The notes below the pieces were generated by a model. It was not told where the DNA came from. It did not search any database and was given only the letters and a program-made list of their open reading frames with translations. From Porphyrobacter sp. (GTDB lineage: Bacteria > Pseudomonadota > Alphaproteobacteria > Sphingomonadales > Sphingomonadaceae), in the NCBI GenBank assembly GCA_016125555.1, contig WGLN01000013.1, positions 1 to 64,000 on the forward strand: a DNA stretch of 64,000 nucleotides. Reading direction: 5' to 3'. This document shows positions 25,016 to 34,276 of the stretch, in pieces. Every line of letters starts with the position of its first letter. Within the stretch, counting starts at the first letter, position 1. Made by a program: the position numbers and the translations under genes.

Positions 25016-25987
25016 TCACTCCGCCGCTTCGGCCTCCTGCACCGCGTGAGCGCGCCCGGCGAGGAAGCGCTCGCCGTCGAGCGCCGCCATGCAGCCCATC
25101 CCCGCCGCGGTCACCGCCTGGCGGTAGACATGATCGGTGACGTCTCCGGCCGCGAAGACGCCGGGGATCACCGTCTTGGGCGTTCCCGGCTCGGTCAGCA
25201 GGTAGCCGCTGTCGTCCATCGGCAGCTTGCCCTGGAACAACGCGGTCGCCGGGGCGTGGCCGATAGCGACGAAGGCCCCGTCGACCTCGAGTGTCGAGGC
25301 CTCGCCGGTCCGGGTGTCCTTCAGCGCAAGGTGGTGGAGCATCCCGCCCTCGCCCGCCTCGAAGCTCTCGACCGCCTTGTCCCACAGCACGGTGATCTTG
25401 GGATTGGCGAACAGCCGCTCTTGCAGGATCTTCTCGGCGCGCAAGCTGTCGCGGCGGTGGATCAGGGTGACGTCGTCGGAATGATTGGTGAGGTAGAGCG
25501 CCTCCTCGACCGCGGTGTTACCGCCACCGATCACCGCGACCTTCTTGCCGCGATAGAAGAACCCGTCGCAGGTCGCGCAGGCCGAAACGCCCTTGCCGCC
25601 CAGTTCCATCTCGCCCGGCACGCCCAGCCACTTGGCCTGCGCACCGGTGGCGATCACCAGGGTTTCGCCGACATATTCGTCACCGCTGTCGCCGATGGCG
25701 CGGAACGGGGGGCCGTTTTCGAGATCGACCGAGACGATCGTGTCCCACATCATGCGCGTGCCGACATGCTCGGCCTGCGCCTTCATCTCCTCCATCAGCC
25801 ACGGGCCCTGCACCACGTCGCGGAAACCGGGATAGTTCTCGACATCGGTGGTGATGGTGAGCTGCCCGCCGGGCTGGAGCCCCTGCACCACGATCGGCTC
25901 GAGCATCGCGCGCGCGGCATAGATCGCCGCCGAATAGCCCGCCGGGCCGGAGCCGATGATGAGCATCTTGGTATGATGGGTGGCCAT
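25016..25987 (-). CDS. trxB: Thioredoxin reductase
   Basis: 323 residues. A flavoprotein that passes electrons from NADPH to thioredoxin. Visible are the FAD-binding MLIIGSGPAGYSAAIYAARA, the redox-active CATCDGFFYRGKK (C-x-x-C), the NADPH-binding VAVIGGGNTAVEEALYL and the C-terminal FAAGDVTDHVYRQAVTAAGMGCMAAL. All are standard for the bacterial low-molecular-weight type. The neighbours (MAPEG proteins, a phosphatase) are not obviously linked. Confidence 0.97.
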   Translation of the reverse strand: MATHHTKMLIIGSGPAGYSAAIYAARAMLEPIVVQGLQPGGQLTITTDVENYPGFRDVVQGPWLMEEMKAQAEHVGTRMMWDTIVSVDLENGPPFRAIGDSGDEYVGETLVIATGAQAKWLGVPGEMELGGKGVSACATCDGFFYRGKKVAVIGGGNTAVEEALYLTNHSDDVTLIHRRDSLRAEKILQERLFANPKITVLWDKAVESFEAGEGGMLHHLALKDTRTGEASTLEVDGAFVAIGHAPATALFQGKLPMDDSGYLLTEPGTPKTVIPGVFAAGDVTDHVYRQAVTAAGMGCMAALDGERFLAGRAHAVQEAEAAE

Positions 25988-26044
25988 AATTGATCGCCTC
26001 TTGTCGAATTCAGGCTCGCGATATGGGATGCAGCGGCGCGATTG

Positions 26045-26848
26045 TCACGCCACCAGCCGCGCGCGCAAGCGTTCCTTGCGCGCCTCGTCCACACCTAACT
26101 TGGCCGCGAGATAGGCGTCGACCGAACCGTGGTCGCGTGTCACCTCGGCGAAGTAGGTCTCGATATATTCGGGCAGCACGCCCATCAGGTTGCGAAGCGC
26201 CTCGGGGGCGATGGTGCCGTAATGCGCCTCCATCCGCGGCAGCGACTGGCGCTCGAGGATGTCGCGGGTGGGCGCATCATTGGTGCGCAGGAACTCGGCC
26301 ACCACGTCGTCGCGATGCACGCCGAGCACGTGAAGCAGCAGGCTCGCGGCGATCCCGGTGCGGTCCTTGCCGGCAAAGCAGTGGACAAGGCTGCCGCCTT
26401 CACGTGTTGCCAGCGCCTCGAAATAGCGGGTGAACATCGCGATCATCGCCGGGTTCACCGGCATCCGCCTGTAGACGGCCAGCATCCGCTCGCGCGCCTT
26501 CGCCGGGGTCATCTCCACGCGCCCGCCGCCGCCTTCATGGGGCGGCGAACTGCTGGTTTCGCCGTCATGCGCGATCACCTGCGCCGCGAAATCCGGGTGG
26601 CGGCGACACGGGAAGCCCGCACGCTCGCTCACCCCGCGCAGATCGATGACGGTGCGGATGTCGAGCCGGTGGAGCAATTCGAGGTCGGCGTCGCTCGCCT
26701 CCATGTGCTGGCCCGAGCGAAACAGCAGCCCCGTTTTCACCCGCCCCCCGCCGGGCACCGCATAGCCGCCATAGTCGCGCAGGTTGTGAATCCCCTCGGT
26801 CGGCAGGAAAGGAGAGACGGCGGCGGCGGAAGAGGTGTCGCGAATCAT
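26045..26848 (-). CDS. Tyrosine-protein phosphatase (Tyr_phosphatase3 / MptpB-like)
   Basis: 267 residues. The phosphatase P-loop C-x5-R appears as VHCFAGKDRTGIAASLLL (nucleophile Cys, then Arg). The N-terminal GIHNLRDYGGY and KTGLLFRSGQHMEASDADLELLHRLDIRTVIDLRG are characteristic of this dual-specificity/phosphoinositide-like family. The C-terminal helices (LRNLMGVLPEYIETYFAEV) also fit. No signal peptide, so cytoplasmic or exported by an unknown route. The frame is open for 93 codons upstream, but the ATG at 26848 gives a family-typical N terminus. It is divergent from the response regulator at 26997. Confidence 0.85.
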   Translation of the reverse strand: MIRDTSSAAAVSPFLPTEGIHNLRDYGGYAVPGGGRVKTGLLFRSGQHMEASDADLELLHRLDIRTVIDLRGVSERAGFPCRRHPDFAAQVIAHDGETSSSPPHEGGGGRVEMTPAKARERMLAVYRRMPVNPAMIAMFTRYFEALATREGGSLVHCFAGKDRTGIAASLLLHVLGVHRDDVVAEFLRTNDAPTRDILERQSLPRMEAHYGTIAPEALRNLMGVLPEYIETYFAEVTRDHGSVDAYLAAKLGVDEARKERLRARLVA

Positions 26849-26996
26849 CGCGGCGGACAGTGGCAGCGCGCCACGACAGGGGCAAGGCAAGCCCCGCCCG
26901 AGACCTAGGGGGAAATGCGCAGGGCCCCGCCAATGCCGTCTTGAGCACGTCTTGGTTAATCGCATCGGCATACACCGTCTAACGAAAGACCCCGAG

Positions 26997-27461
26997 ATGG
27001 CCCGTATCCTGATTGTCGACGACGACGAACTGGTCGCCGAACTCGCGAGCGAGGTGCTGATCGACACCGGCCACGCCTGCGGCTGGGTGACCAGCGCCGA
27101 AAGCGCATGGCAGTGCCTTCGCCGCAAGCGGCCCGACTTGCTGCTGCTCGATCAGGCCCTACCGGGCGAATCCGGGCTGAGCCTGCTGCGACGCCTGCGC
27201 CAGTCGGCCGAGCTCTACGACCTGCCGGTGGTGATGTTCACCGCGATGAACGGCGCGGCCGACGAGACGCAGGCGATCTATGCCGGGGCGCAGGATTTCA
27301 TCCGCAAGCCCTTCGACGCGGGCCTGCTGGTGCGGCGCGTGGGGCGGATCATCACGCTGCGCGGTGACCGGCCGCGCCACGTCGACCTCGCGACGGTGCT
27401 CGCAACCGAAAGCGGGCTTGCCCCAGCGCTGCCCGTCGCAATGCCGCGCCGCGTGCTCTAG
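26997..27461 (+). CDS. Single-domain response regulator (CheY-like)
   Basis: 154 residues. Receiver domain with [14 protein letters not shown], phosphoacceptor Asp in [23 protein letters not shown] and the conserved Lys in [10 protein letters not shown] ~30-residue tail follows, no output domain. The partner kinase is not adjacent. The ATG at 26997 is 149 bp from the divergent phosphatase. Its stop codon shares a CTAG with the convergent methylsuccinyl-CoA dehydrogenase gene. Confidence 0.85.
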   Translation: MARILIVDDDELVAELASEVLIDTGHACGWVTSAESAWQCLRRKRPDLLLLDQALPGESGLSLLRRLRQSAELYDLPVVMFTAMNGAADETQAIYAGAQDFIRKPFDAGLLVRRVGRIITLRGDRPRHVDLATVLATESGLAPALPVAMPRRVL

Positions 27462-29119
27462 GCCGCCCGCGCTGCCGCCTGCCCGGCGAGCAGCCCGCGC
27501 GCGATCACCTGCGCCTGGATCTCGGCGGCGCCTTCGAAGATGTTGAGAATGCGCGCATCGCACAGCACCCGGCTGACCGGGTATTCGAGCGCATAGCCGT
27601 TGCCGCCGTGGATCTGGACGGCGTTGTCGGCCGCCGCCCAGGCAGTGCGCGCGGCGAGCAGCTTGGCCATCCCTGCCTTGATGTCGCAGCGGGTGCCCAT
27701 GTCCTTGGCCCGCGCGGCGAAATAGGTCAGCTCGCGCGCCATGACGATGTCGGCGGCCATGAGCGCCAGCTTGTCCGCCACTCTTGGAAAGGCGGTGAGC
27801 GGCTCGCCGAACTGCTTGCGCCCTTGCGCGTAATCGAGCGCGAGGTCGAAGGCATTCCACGCCACCCCCACCGCGCGCGCGGCTGTCTGGATGCGCGCGC
27901 CCTCGAAGGTGCGCATCAGCTGCTTGAAGCCCTGACCTTCGCGCCCGCCGAGCAGGCCGTCTGCGGGCACCGCGAAGCCGTCGAAGCCGAGCGCGTATTC
28001 CTTCATCCCGCGGTAGCCGAGCACTGCGATCTCGCTGCCGTCGATCCCGGCATCGGGGAACGGCGCGGCCTCGCTGCCGCGAGACTTTTCGGCGAGCAGC
28101 ATCGAGAGGCCCGCATAGCCCGGCTGCGCGGGGTCGGTGCGGACCAGCATGGTCATCAGGTCGGCGCGCGCGGCGTGGGTGATCCAGGTCTTCGCCCCCG
28201 TCACCAGCCACGCCCCGTCCGCCTGCCGCTCGGCGCGGGTGCGGACCGCAGCAAGATCGGAGCCGGTGTCGGGCTCGGTGAAGACCGCGGTCGGGAGGCA
28301 CGAACCATCGGCGATGCGCGGCAGGAAGCGCGCCTTCTGCGCCTCGGTGCCATTGGCGGCGATCAACTCGCCGGCGATTTCGGACCGGGTGCCGAGGCTG
28401 CCTGCACAGATCCACCCGCGCGACAGCTCCTCCGAGACCACCGCCATCGCGAGCTTGCCCATGCCGAGACCGCCATGCTCTTCCGGGATGCACACCCCGA
28501 ACACGCCGAGCGCCGCCATCTCGGCGATCACCGCATCGGGGATCAGCGCGTCGGCGAGGTGCCAGGCATGGGCGTGCGGCGCGATCTTCTCGGCGGCGAA
28601 GGTGCGGAACTGTTCGCGCACCATATCGAGCGTGTCGTCGCCGAGCGCCTCGTCGGGGCGCACACCTTGGGCGAGCAGGGCGGCGAAGGCGGCGCGGGTG
28701 CCGGCGGTGCTGCCCTCGGCGAGGAAGCGAGCCACCGCCGTCTCCCCGGCGAGCGCGCGCGCCTCGGCCTCGCAGCCGAAAGCGGTGGGACGCACCACCT
28801 CATGCGCGCTCATCGGCAATCCATGAACAAGCTGCGCCAGCGCCTCGCCGAAGCCGATGCGCAGCGCCAGTTCCTCCGCCTCGCCGAAGCGTCCAGCGGC
28901 CGCGGCGCGCGCGCCCCAATCGGCGGTGGCTTCCATCGCCGCAAGCGTCGCCGCGCCCCATGCGAAGCCGTGGGTCGCGTGCTGATGACGGGCCAGAAGC
29001 GCCGCATCGACAACGCCGCCGGGGGCGACCTGTGCCTCCAGCCGACCGCGCACCGCTTCGATATACCTGCGCGCCGCGGCCACCGCCGCGCGCGCTTCGC
29101 CGATCCATTCGTTCATCAT
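27458..29119 (-). CDS. mcd: Acyl-CoA dehydrogenase with N-terminal extension, likely methylsuccinyl-CoA dehydrogenase
   Basis: 553 residues, ~150 longer than ordinary acyl-CoA dehydrogenases. The extra N-terminal helical domain ends with [28 protein letters not shown], a pattern I recall from methylsuccinyl-CoA dehydrogenase (Mcd) of the ethylmalonyl-CoA pathway. The dehydrogenase core has [45 protein letters not shown] and the C-terminal [18 protein letters not shown] (flavin/catalytic region). A CoA-ester lyase at 55067-55966 could serve the same pathway. Start choice: ATG 29119 or 29116 (ATGATG). Function beyond 'acyl-CoA dehydrogenase' is inference. Confidence 0.75.
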   Translation of the reverse strand: MMNEWIGEARAAVAAARRYIEAVRGRLEAQVAPGGVVDAALLARHQHATHGFAWGAATLAAMEATADWGARAAAAGRFGEAEELALRIGFGEALAQLVHGLPMSAHEVVRPTAFGCEAEARALAGETAVARFLAEGSTAGTRAAFAALLAQGVRPDEALGDDTLDMVREQFRTFAAEKIAPHAHAWHLADALIPDAVIAEMAALGVFGVCIPEEHGGLGMGKLAMAVVSEELSRGWICAGSLGTRSEIAGELIAANGTEAQKARFLPRIADGSCLPTAVFTEPDTGSDLAAVRTRAERQADGAWLVTGAKTWITHAARADLMTMLVRTDPAQPGYAGLSMLLAEKSRGSEAAPFPDAGIDGSEIAVLGYRGMKEYALGFDGFAVPADGLLGGREGQGFKQLMRTFEGARIQTAARAVGVAWNAFDLALDYAQGRKQFGEPLTAFPRVADKLALMAADIVMARELTYFAARAKDMGTRCDIKAGMAKLLAARTAWAAADNAVQIHGGNGYALEYPVSRVLCDARILNIFEGAAEIQAQVIARGLLAGQAAARAA

Positions 29120-29185
29120 GCCAGCTGCTAGCAGAGCGGACAGGTCAAGGCGAACCCGCAAATTCGGCGGTGGCGGCCTGGCGGA

Positions 29186-30094
29186 TCAGCCGCGCGGCGG
29201 GCGCGGGATCAGCACCGGGGTGCGCGCGACATAGTCCTGCCACGCCGGATCATCGCCCCAGCGTTTTCTGGCGATCTCGTCGAGCAGGTTGATTCCGCTC
29301 ACCCTGGTGAGCAGCAGCGCGACGAAGATCGGCGAGAAGACGACCAGCCAGCTCCCGCCGGCCAGCTGCGGCAGCGCGATCACGAGGATGCCGGTCCACA
29401 GCAGGATTTCGCCGAAATAGTTGGGATGCTGCGACCATGCCCACAGGCCAGTGGTGATGAAGCGGCCCCGGTTGGCGGGATCGGCCTTGAAGCGGCGCTT
29501 TTGCGCGTCGGCGATGACCTCGAAGATGAAACCGGCGAGCCACATCGCCGCACCCGCCCAGAAAAATGCGCCCAAGGGCTGCGGCTCAGGTCCGGTGATG
29601 ATGACGAGGGCCGCCGAAGCGGTGAAGATCACCCAGCAGGCCTGCAGGGTCCAGGCGACGAGGAAGCGCGGCGGGTTCACCTTGATCTTCTCGAACCGCA
29701 CATCGGTTCCGCCCGCCGCGTGAATGCGGGTGAACAGGAAGCTGCCGAGCCGGATCGCCCAGATGGCGACCATCGCCGCGACGACAAGCGCCGCCGGGCC
29801 AAGGCTTTCCCTTCCGTCATTCGCCGCCAGCGCTGCCGCCGCGATGACCGACAGATAGGTAAGTGCGCCGGTGGTGTCGTAGAAGCGGTCGCTCTTGAAC
29901 AGCGCGGCGGGAATGTAGGCCAGCCAGTTCACCCCGAAGGCGATCAGCGCGCAGGTGAACACTGCCGGAAGGCCGGCCAGCGGCACTGAACCGCTGCCGG
30001 CAAACCACGCGAAGCCAAGGCCAAGTGCGCTGGCGACCAGCACCACGATCGCGCTCCGCCCCGCGCCCCGGAAGGACAGGCTCTGCTCCCCCAT
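29186..30094 (-). CDS. DUF1295 / steroid 5-alpha-reductase-like membrane protein
   Basis: 302 residues, mostly hydrophobic with about seven spans. The C-terminal half carries the family signature: KRRFKADPANRGRFITTGLWAWSQHPNYFGEILLWTG, then WLVVFSPIFVALLLTRVSGI. Related proteins reduce sterol or long-chain enoyl double bonds with NADPH, but bacterial DUF1295 members have no settled substrate. It is 19 bp downstream of two acyl-CoA dehydrogenase genes on the same strand, consistent with a lipid- or sterol-related unit. Confidence 0.85.
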   Translation of the reverse strand: MGEQSLSFRGAGRSAIVVLVASALGLGFAWFAGSGSVPLAGLPAVFTCALIAFGVNWLAYIPAALFKSDRFYDTTGALTYLSVIAAAALAANDGRESLGPAALVVAAMVAIWAIRLGSFLFTRIHAAGGTDVRFEKIKVNPPRFLVAWTLQACWVIFTASAALVIITGPEPQPLGAFFWAGAAMWLAGFIFEVIADAQKRRFKADPANRGRFITTGLWAWSQHPNYFGEILLWTGILVIALPQLAGGSWLVVFSPIFVALLLTRVSGINLLDEIARKRWGDDPAWQDYVARTPVLIPRPPRG

Positions 30095-30113
30095 CTGCGC
30101 CCCCTCGGCCCCG

Positions 30114-31244
30114 TCAGGACAGCGCGACGTGGCGCTTGAGGTGGTGATCGACGTTGCCGAACTCCGAATCGAAGATCGTCAGCCGCTTGAAATAGTGGCC
30201 GATCGCATATTCGTCGGTCACCCCGTTGCCGCCGTGGATCTGCACCGCTTCCTGCCCGATCAGCCGCGCCGCCTGTCCGACGCCGACCTTGGCCGCGCTG
30301 ACCGCCTTCTTGCGCTCGGTCTCGTCCGCACCGAGGCGCAGCGTGGCGAGATAGGTCAGCGAAACCGCCTGTTCGTAGGCGGTGTACATGTCGACCATGC
30401 GGTGCTGGAGCACCTGGAACTTGCCGATCGGCACGCCGAACTGCTTGCGCTGGCGGCTGTATTCCACCGTCATCGCATGGGCGACCTTCATCGCCCCGCA
30501 GGCCTCGGCGCACAGCGCGGCGATCGCCTCGTCGGTGACCAGCTCGATCAGCGGCAGGCCCTCGCCCTCCGTCCCGATCAGCGCCTCGGCAGGGAGAGCG
30601 ACGTTCTCGAAATAGACCTCCGAGGCGCGGCGTCCGTCGACCGTCTCGTAATCGCGGGTGGTGACGCCAGCCGTATCCTTGGCCAGCACGAAGACCGAGA
30701 CGCCCGAAGGGTCGCGGCGTTCGCCCGAAGTGCGCGCGGTGACGACGAGATGGCTCGCCCAGGGCGCGCCGAACACCACCGCCTTGTGGCCGTTGAGCAC
30801 ATAGCCCCCGCCGTCCTTCTTCGCGCTCGTTTCGAGATCGGCATAGTCATAGCGCCCGCGCGGTTCGGCATAGGCGAAGGCATAGACCCGCTCGCCCGAA
30901 ACGATCGCGCCGATATGCTCCTCCTTCTGCGCCGCGGTGCCCGCGTGCTTGAGGAAGCCCCCGGCGCAGACCACGGTGGGGATGAACGGCTCGACTACCA
31001 GGCCCTTGCCGAACTCCTCCATGATCACCATCGAATCCACAGCGCCCCCGCCGAAGCCGCCATCGGCCTCGCTGAACGGCATTCCGAGGATGCCCAGTTC
31101 GGCAAGCTGCGACCAAATCTCCGGACGCCACCCGGCGCCCGAGGCAATCGCCTTGCGCCGGGTCTCCCAGTCATACTGCTCGCGCACCAGCCGCGACAGG
31201 CCGTCGCGCACCATCTCCTGTTCTTCGGTGAAGTTGAAATCCAC
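30114..31244 (-). CDS. Acyl-CoA dehydrogenase, small-subunit type (PimD/FadE-pair-like)
   Basis: 376 residues. An FAD enzyme for alpha,beta-desaturation of an acyl-CoA. Core segments: ILGMPFSEADGGFGGGAVDS, FAYAEPRGRYDYADLET in place of the usual TEPxxGSD, and the C-terminal [20 protein letters not shown]. The degenerate middle motif is typical of the partner subunit in heterotetrameric acyl-CoA dehydrogenases such as those for pimeloyl-CoA or steroid side chains. The large-subunit-like gene lies directly upstream (27 bp), supporting a two-subunit enzyme. Confidence 0.85.
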   Translation of the reverse strand: MDFNFTEEQEMVRDGLSRLVREQYDWETRRKAIASGAGWRPEIWSQLAELGILGMPFSEADGGFGGGAVDSMVIMEEFGKGLVVEPFIPTVVCAGGFLKHAGTAAQKEEHIGAIVSGERVYAFAYAEPRGRYDYADLETSAKKDGGGYVLNGHKAVVFGAPWASHLVVTARTSGERRDPSGVSVFVLAKDTAGVTTRDYETVDGRRASEVYFENVALPAEALIGTEGEGLPLIELVTDEAIAALCAEACGAMKVAHAMTVEYSRQRKQFGVPIGKFQVLQHRMVDMYTAYEQAVSLTYLATLRLGADETERKKAVSAAKVGVGQAARLIGQEAVQIHGGNGVTDEYAIGHYFKRLTIFDSEFGNVDHHLKRHVALS

Positions 31245-31271
31245 GAATAATTCTCCCGTCTCTCGAGGCGC

Positions 31272-32465
31272 TTACAGGCCGAGGATCATCTTGGTGATGA
31301 TGTTGCGCTGGATCTCGTTCGATCCGCCATAAATCGAGGTCTTGCGCATGTTGAAATAGGTCGCCGCGGCGTGCTGGGCGTAGTCGGGACCGACCGGGTG
31401 TTCGTTGGTGTTGTCGTTCGACACCCCGCCGTGGAACGGCGCGCCATAGGTGCCGACCGCCTCGAGCGTCAGTTCGGTGAGGCGCTGCTGGATCTCGGTG
31501 CCCTTGATCTTGAGGATCGAGCTTTCCGGCCCCGGCCCCTTGCCTGCCTGCTCGCCCGCGAGCGTGCGCAGCTCGGTGATCTCGAGCGCGGCGAGGTCGA
31601 TCTCGAGCTGGCTGACCTTCTTCGCGAAATCGAAGTCCTTGATCAGCGGTTCGCCATAGGCGGTCTCGTTCGCGGCGATCTCGCGCAGCTTCTCGATGCC
31701 GCGCTTGCTCCGCGCCACCCCGGCGATGCCGCTGCGTTCGTGGGCGAGCAGGAACTTGGCGTAGGTCCAGCCCTTGTTTTCCTCACCCACGAGGTTCTCG
31801 ACCGGCACGCGCACGTCGGTCAGCCAGGTCTCGTTGACCTCGTAGCCGCCGTCGAGCAGCTTGATCGGCTTCACCTCGACCCCGGGGGTCTTCATGTCGA
31901 CAAGGATGAAGCTGATGCCCTCCTGCGCCTTGGCCGAGGGATCGGTGCGGCACAGGAAGAAGCCCCAATCGGCATATTGCGCGAGCGTGGTCCAGGTCTT
32001 CTGGCCGTTGATGACGTAGTGATCCCCGTCGCGCACCGCGGTGGTCTTGAGGCTGGCAAGGTCGCTGCCCGCGCCGGGTTCCGAATAGCCCTGGCACCAC
32101 CACACCTCGCCGCTGCGGATGCCGGGCAGGTGCTTCGCCTTCTGCTCTTCCGAGCCGAAGGTGTAGATGACCGGGCCAACCATCGAGACACCGAAAGGCA
32201 GCGGCATGACCGCGTTGATGCGGGCGTTCTCTTCCGACCAGATGTAACGCTGGGTCGGGGTCCAGCCGGTGCCGCCGTATTCCACGGGCCATGCCGGGAC
32301 CGACCAGCCCTTCTTGCCGAGAATCTTGTGCCAGGCGAGGAAGTCCTCGCGCGCCATGTCCTCGCGCATCCCGAAATCGGCGAGGTGCTTGGGATAGTTC
32401 TCGGCGATGAAGGCGCGCACTTCCTCGCGGAACGCCTGTTCTTCGGGGGTGAACTCGAGGTTCAT
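31272..32465 (-). CDS. Acyl-CoA dehydrogenase, large-subunit type (PimC/FadE-pair-like)
   Basis: 397 residues. Contains WPVEYGGTGWTPTQRYIWSEE, the substrate/FAD motif CQGYSEPGAGSDLASLKT, INGQKTWTTLAQYADWGFFLCRTD, and the C-terminal RKTSIYGGSNEIQRNIITKMIL. The pair large-then-small with 27 bp between matches alpha2beta2 acyl-CoA dehydrogenases, in which only one subunit keeps full flavin and base residues. Likely substrate is a branched, cyclic or dicarboxylic acyl-CoA; not decidable from sequence. This gene starts the minus-strand unit that runs to 27458. Confidence 0.88.
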   Translation of the reverse strand: MNLEFTPEEQAFREEVRAFIAENYPKHLADFGMREDMAREDFLAWHKILGKKGWSVPAWPVEYGGTGWTPTQRYIWSEENARINAVMPLPFGVSMVGPVIYTFGSEEQKAKHLPGIRSGEVWWCQGYSEPGAGSDLASLKTTAVRDGDHYVINGQKTWTTLAQYADWGFFLCRTDPSAKAQEGISFILVDMKTPGVEVKPIKLLDGGYEVNETWLTDVRVPVENLVGEENKGWTYAKFLLAHERSGIAGVARSKRGIEKLREIAANETAYGEPLIKDFDFAKKVSQLEIDLAALEITELRTLAGEQAGKGPGPESSILKIKGTEIQQRLTELTLEAVGTYGAPFHGGVSNDNTNEHPVGPDYAQHAAATYFNMRKTSIYGGSNEIQRNIITKMILGL

Positions 32466-32632
32466 GGGGCTCTCCTCAATGGGTCTTTCGTTGCAACCTG
32501 CCTCTTGTCACGAGAGGCGGCGAACCGGAAGGGGGCAATTGCGACAGAATGCATCCCGCGCCTCGCCACCCGCACGCAGATACGCACCGCAACGCCCTGC
32601 GGATCATCGGAAATCGGGGAGGTTTGCGCCGG

Positions 32633-32722
32633 TGGCGGAGAGGGTGGGATTCGAACCCACGTTACCGTTGCCGGTAAACCGCATTTCGAGTGCGGCGCAT
32701 TCGACCACTCTGCCACCTCTCC
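32633..32722 (-). tRNA. tRNA-Ser (anticodon CGA)
   Basis: On the minus strand the acceptor stem GGAGAGG pairs with CCTCTCC, followed by discriminator G and an encoded CCA (32635-32633). The anticodon arm is CCGCA-CTCGAAA-TGCGG, anticodon CGA, which reads UCG. A long variable arm (class II, as needed for Ser) and the T arm GTGGG-TTCGAAT-CCCAC follow. The gene is 168 bp upstream of the minus-strand acyl-CoA dehydrogenase start. Confidence 0.97.
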
Positions 32723-32867
32723 GCGAGGCCCGTCGCGCGTTCGGCTGGGCCGCGTGGTCGGTGCGGCTGGCGACAGGAAGCGCGCCCGTTAGCGCAGGCC
32801 TCGGCCCTTGCCAAGACCCGATGCACCACAAAATGCGGGCATATCTCGCACCTGCACAAGCGGTGCG

Positions 32868-32895
32868 CTTGTTTTGCCCGGGCAAAGGTCCATAT
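32868..32895 (+). promoter_or_regulatory. Candidate sigma-32 (RpoH) promoter of hspQ with embedded palindrome
   Basis: CTTGTTT (32868-32874), a 14-bp spacer and TCCATAT (32889-32895) fit the heat-shock consensus CTTGAAA-N14-CCCATNT at 5 of 7 and 6 of 7. The spacer holds a perfect 14-bp palindrome TTTGCCCGGGCAAA (32873-32886). The -10 ends 8 bp before the hspQ ATG, so the transcript would have almost no leader. Confidence 0.5.
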
Positions 32896-32903
32896 TGCCC
32901 CGC

Positions 32904-33284
32904 ATGGAACGCGCAGAGTTCTTCTCGAGCCAGGCCGGACGCACCATCATCGCCCCGCGCCAGACCCGCGCCCGCTTCGGAATCGGCGATGTGGTCCGCC
33001 ACCGCCTGTTCGAGTTCCGGGGCGTGGTTTTCGACATCGACCCGGTCTTCGCCAACAGCGAGGATTGGTACCAGTCGATCCCCGAAGACATTCGCCCGCG
33101 CCGCGACCAGCCCTTCTACCACCTGCTCGCCGAGAACGAGGATTCCTCCTACGTCGCCTATGTCAGCCAGGGCAACCTGCTGGCCGATCCCGAAGGCGGC
33201 CCGGTCGATCACCCGACGGTGCGACAGCTGTTCGAGAGCTTCAAGGACGGGCGCTACCGGATGCGCCGCTCGCTCACGCACTGA
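32904..33284 (+). CDS. hspQ: Heat shock protein HspQ
   Basis: 126 residues. HspQ is a small DNA-binding/Lon-modulating protein (known in E. coli as an enhancer of Lon proteolysis). The conserved core is present: RFGIGDVVRHRLFEFRGVVFDIDPVFANSEDWY, PFYHLLAENEDSSYVAYVSQGNLLADP. The N-terminal ~22 residues are extra compared with the core. A candidate heat-shock promoter sits directly upstream. It converges with the ABC-permease gene, 4 bp between the stops. Confidence 0.93.
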   Translation: MERAEFFSSQAGRTIIAPRQTRARFGIGDVVRHRLFEFRGVVFDIDPVFANSEDWYQSIPEDIRPRRDQPFYHLLAENEDSSYVAYVSQGNLLADPEGGPVDHPTVRQLFESFKDGRYRMRRSLTH

Positions 33285-33288
33285 GCGC

Positions 33289-34191
33289 TCAGCTCTTCAG
33301 CTTCCAGCCGCTCCGCAGCAGCGCGTAGACCCCCGCCACCGCCAGCGCGTTGAGCGCCAGCAGCCCGCCCGCCGCGGCCAGCACCGCAGCCCCGTCGCCG
33401 ATGTCGCTTTGCCCCAGGAACCCATAGCGGAAGCCCGAGATCACGTAGAAGAACGGGTTGGCGCGGCTCACCGCCTGGAAAACGCCGTGCAGGTTCTCGA
33501 TGACGTAGAACGTGCCCGACAGCAGCGAGAGCGGCGCGATGATGAAGTTCGTCACGGCCGCGTTGTGGTCGAACTTCTCCGCCCAGATCGAAGTAGCAAG
33601 GCCGAGCGTCGCCAGCAGCAGCGCGCCCATCAGCCCGAACCACACCACCGCCCAGGGATGCGCCATGGCGAGCGACACGCCCGGCCACAGCGCCATGGCC
33701 AGAGCGACCGTGCAGCCCACCGCCACCGCGCGGGTGATCGCGGCGGCGAGAATGCCGGTCATCAGTTCGCCCGGCGAGAGCGGCGGCATCAACAGGTCGA
33801 TGATCGTCCCCTGCATCTTGCCCGAAAGCAGCGAGAAGGACGAATTGGCGAAGGCGTTCTGCATCATCCCCATCACGATCAGCCCCGGCGCGACAAAGCT
33901 GGCGAAGGGCACGCCCAGCACCTCGCGCCCGCCGCGGCCCAGCGCGACGGTGAAGATCACCAGAAACAGCAGCGTGGTGAAGGCCGGCGCCCAGACGGTC
34001 TGCGTCTGCACCTTGAGAAACCGCCGCACCTCCTTCATATAGAGGGCGAAGAGGCCCACGCGATTGATCCCGGTGATGACCGGAACGCCGCGCGGGGAGA
34101 ACCGGGTGCTCCCGCCGGTCTTGTCTCGGGCCGTGTTTTGCGTCACGGGGGCGGCGTTGCCATTCGGGTTCGCTGGAGAAATGTCGGCCAT
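33289..34191 (-). CDS. ABC-2 type transporter permease
   Basis: 300 residues. After a ~40-residue hydrophilic N-terminal tail come six membrane spans, including LLFLVIFTVALGRGG, LIVMGMMQNAFANSSFSLL, ILAAAITRAVAVGCTVALAMAL and FYVIENLHGVFQAVSRANPFFYVISGFRYG. The last stretch is the signature of ABC-2 permeases such as those exporting polysaccharides or drugs. The ATPase partner is not next to it. Start taken at ATG 34191; the open frame continues upstream only into gcrA DNA on the other strand. Confidence 0.88.
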   Translation of the reverse strand: MADISPANPNGNAAPVTQNTARDKTGGSTRFSPRGVPVITGINRVGLFALYMKEVRRFLKVQTQTVWAPAFTTLLFLVIFTVALGRGGREVLGVPFASFVAPGLIVMGMMQNAFANSSFSLLSGKMQGTIIDLLMPPLSPGELMTGILAAAITRAVAVGCTVALAMALWPGVSLAMAHPWAVVWFGLMGALLLATLGLATSIWAEKFDHNAAVTNFIIAPLSLLSGTFYVIENLHGVFQAVSRANPFFYVISGFRYGFLGQSDIGDGAAVLAAAGGLLALNALAVAGVYALLRSGWKLKS

Positions 34192-34276
34192 GGGCGATGC
34201 GCCTAGGCCGCGGCGCTCCGTGTGACAAGCACCCGCAAGGTCGCAAGGGCGCCGGACACAGGAACAGGTAGGAAAT

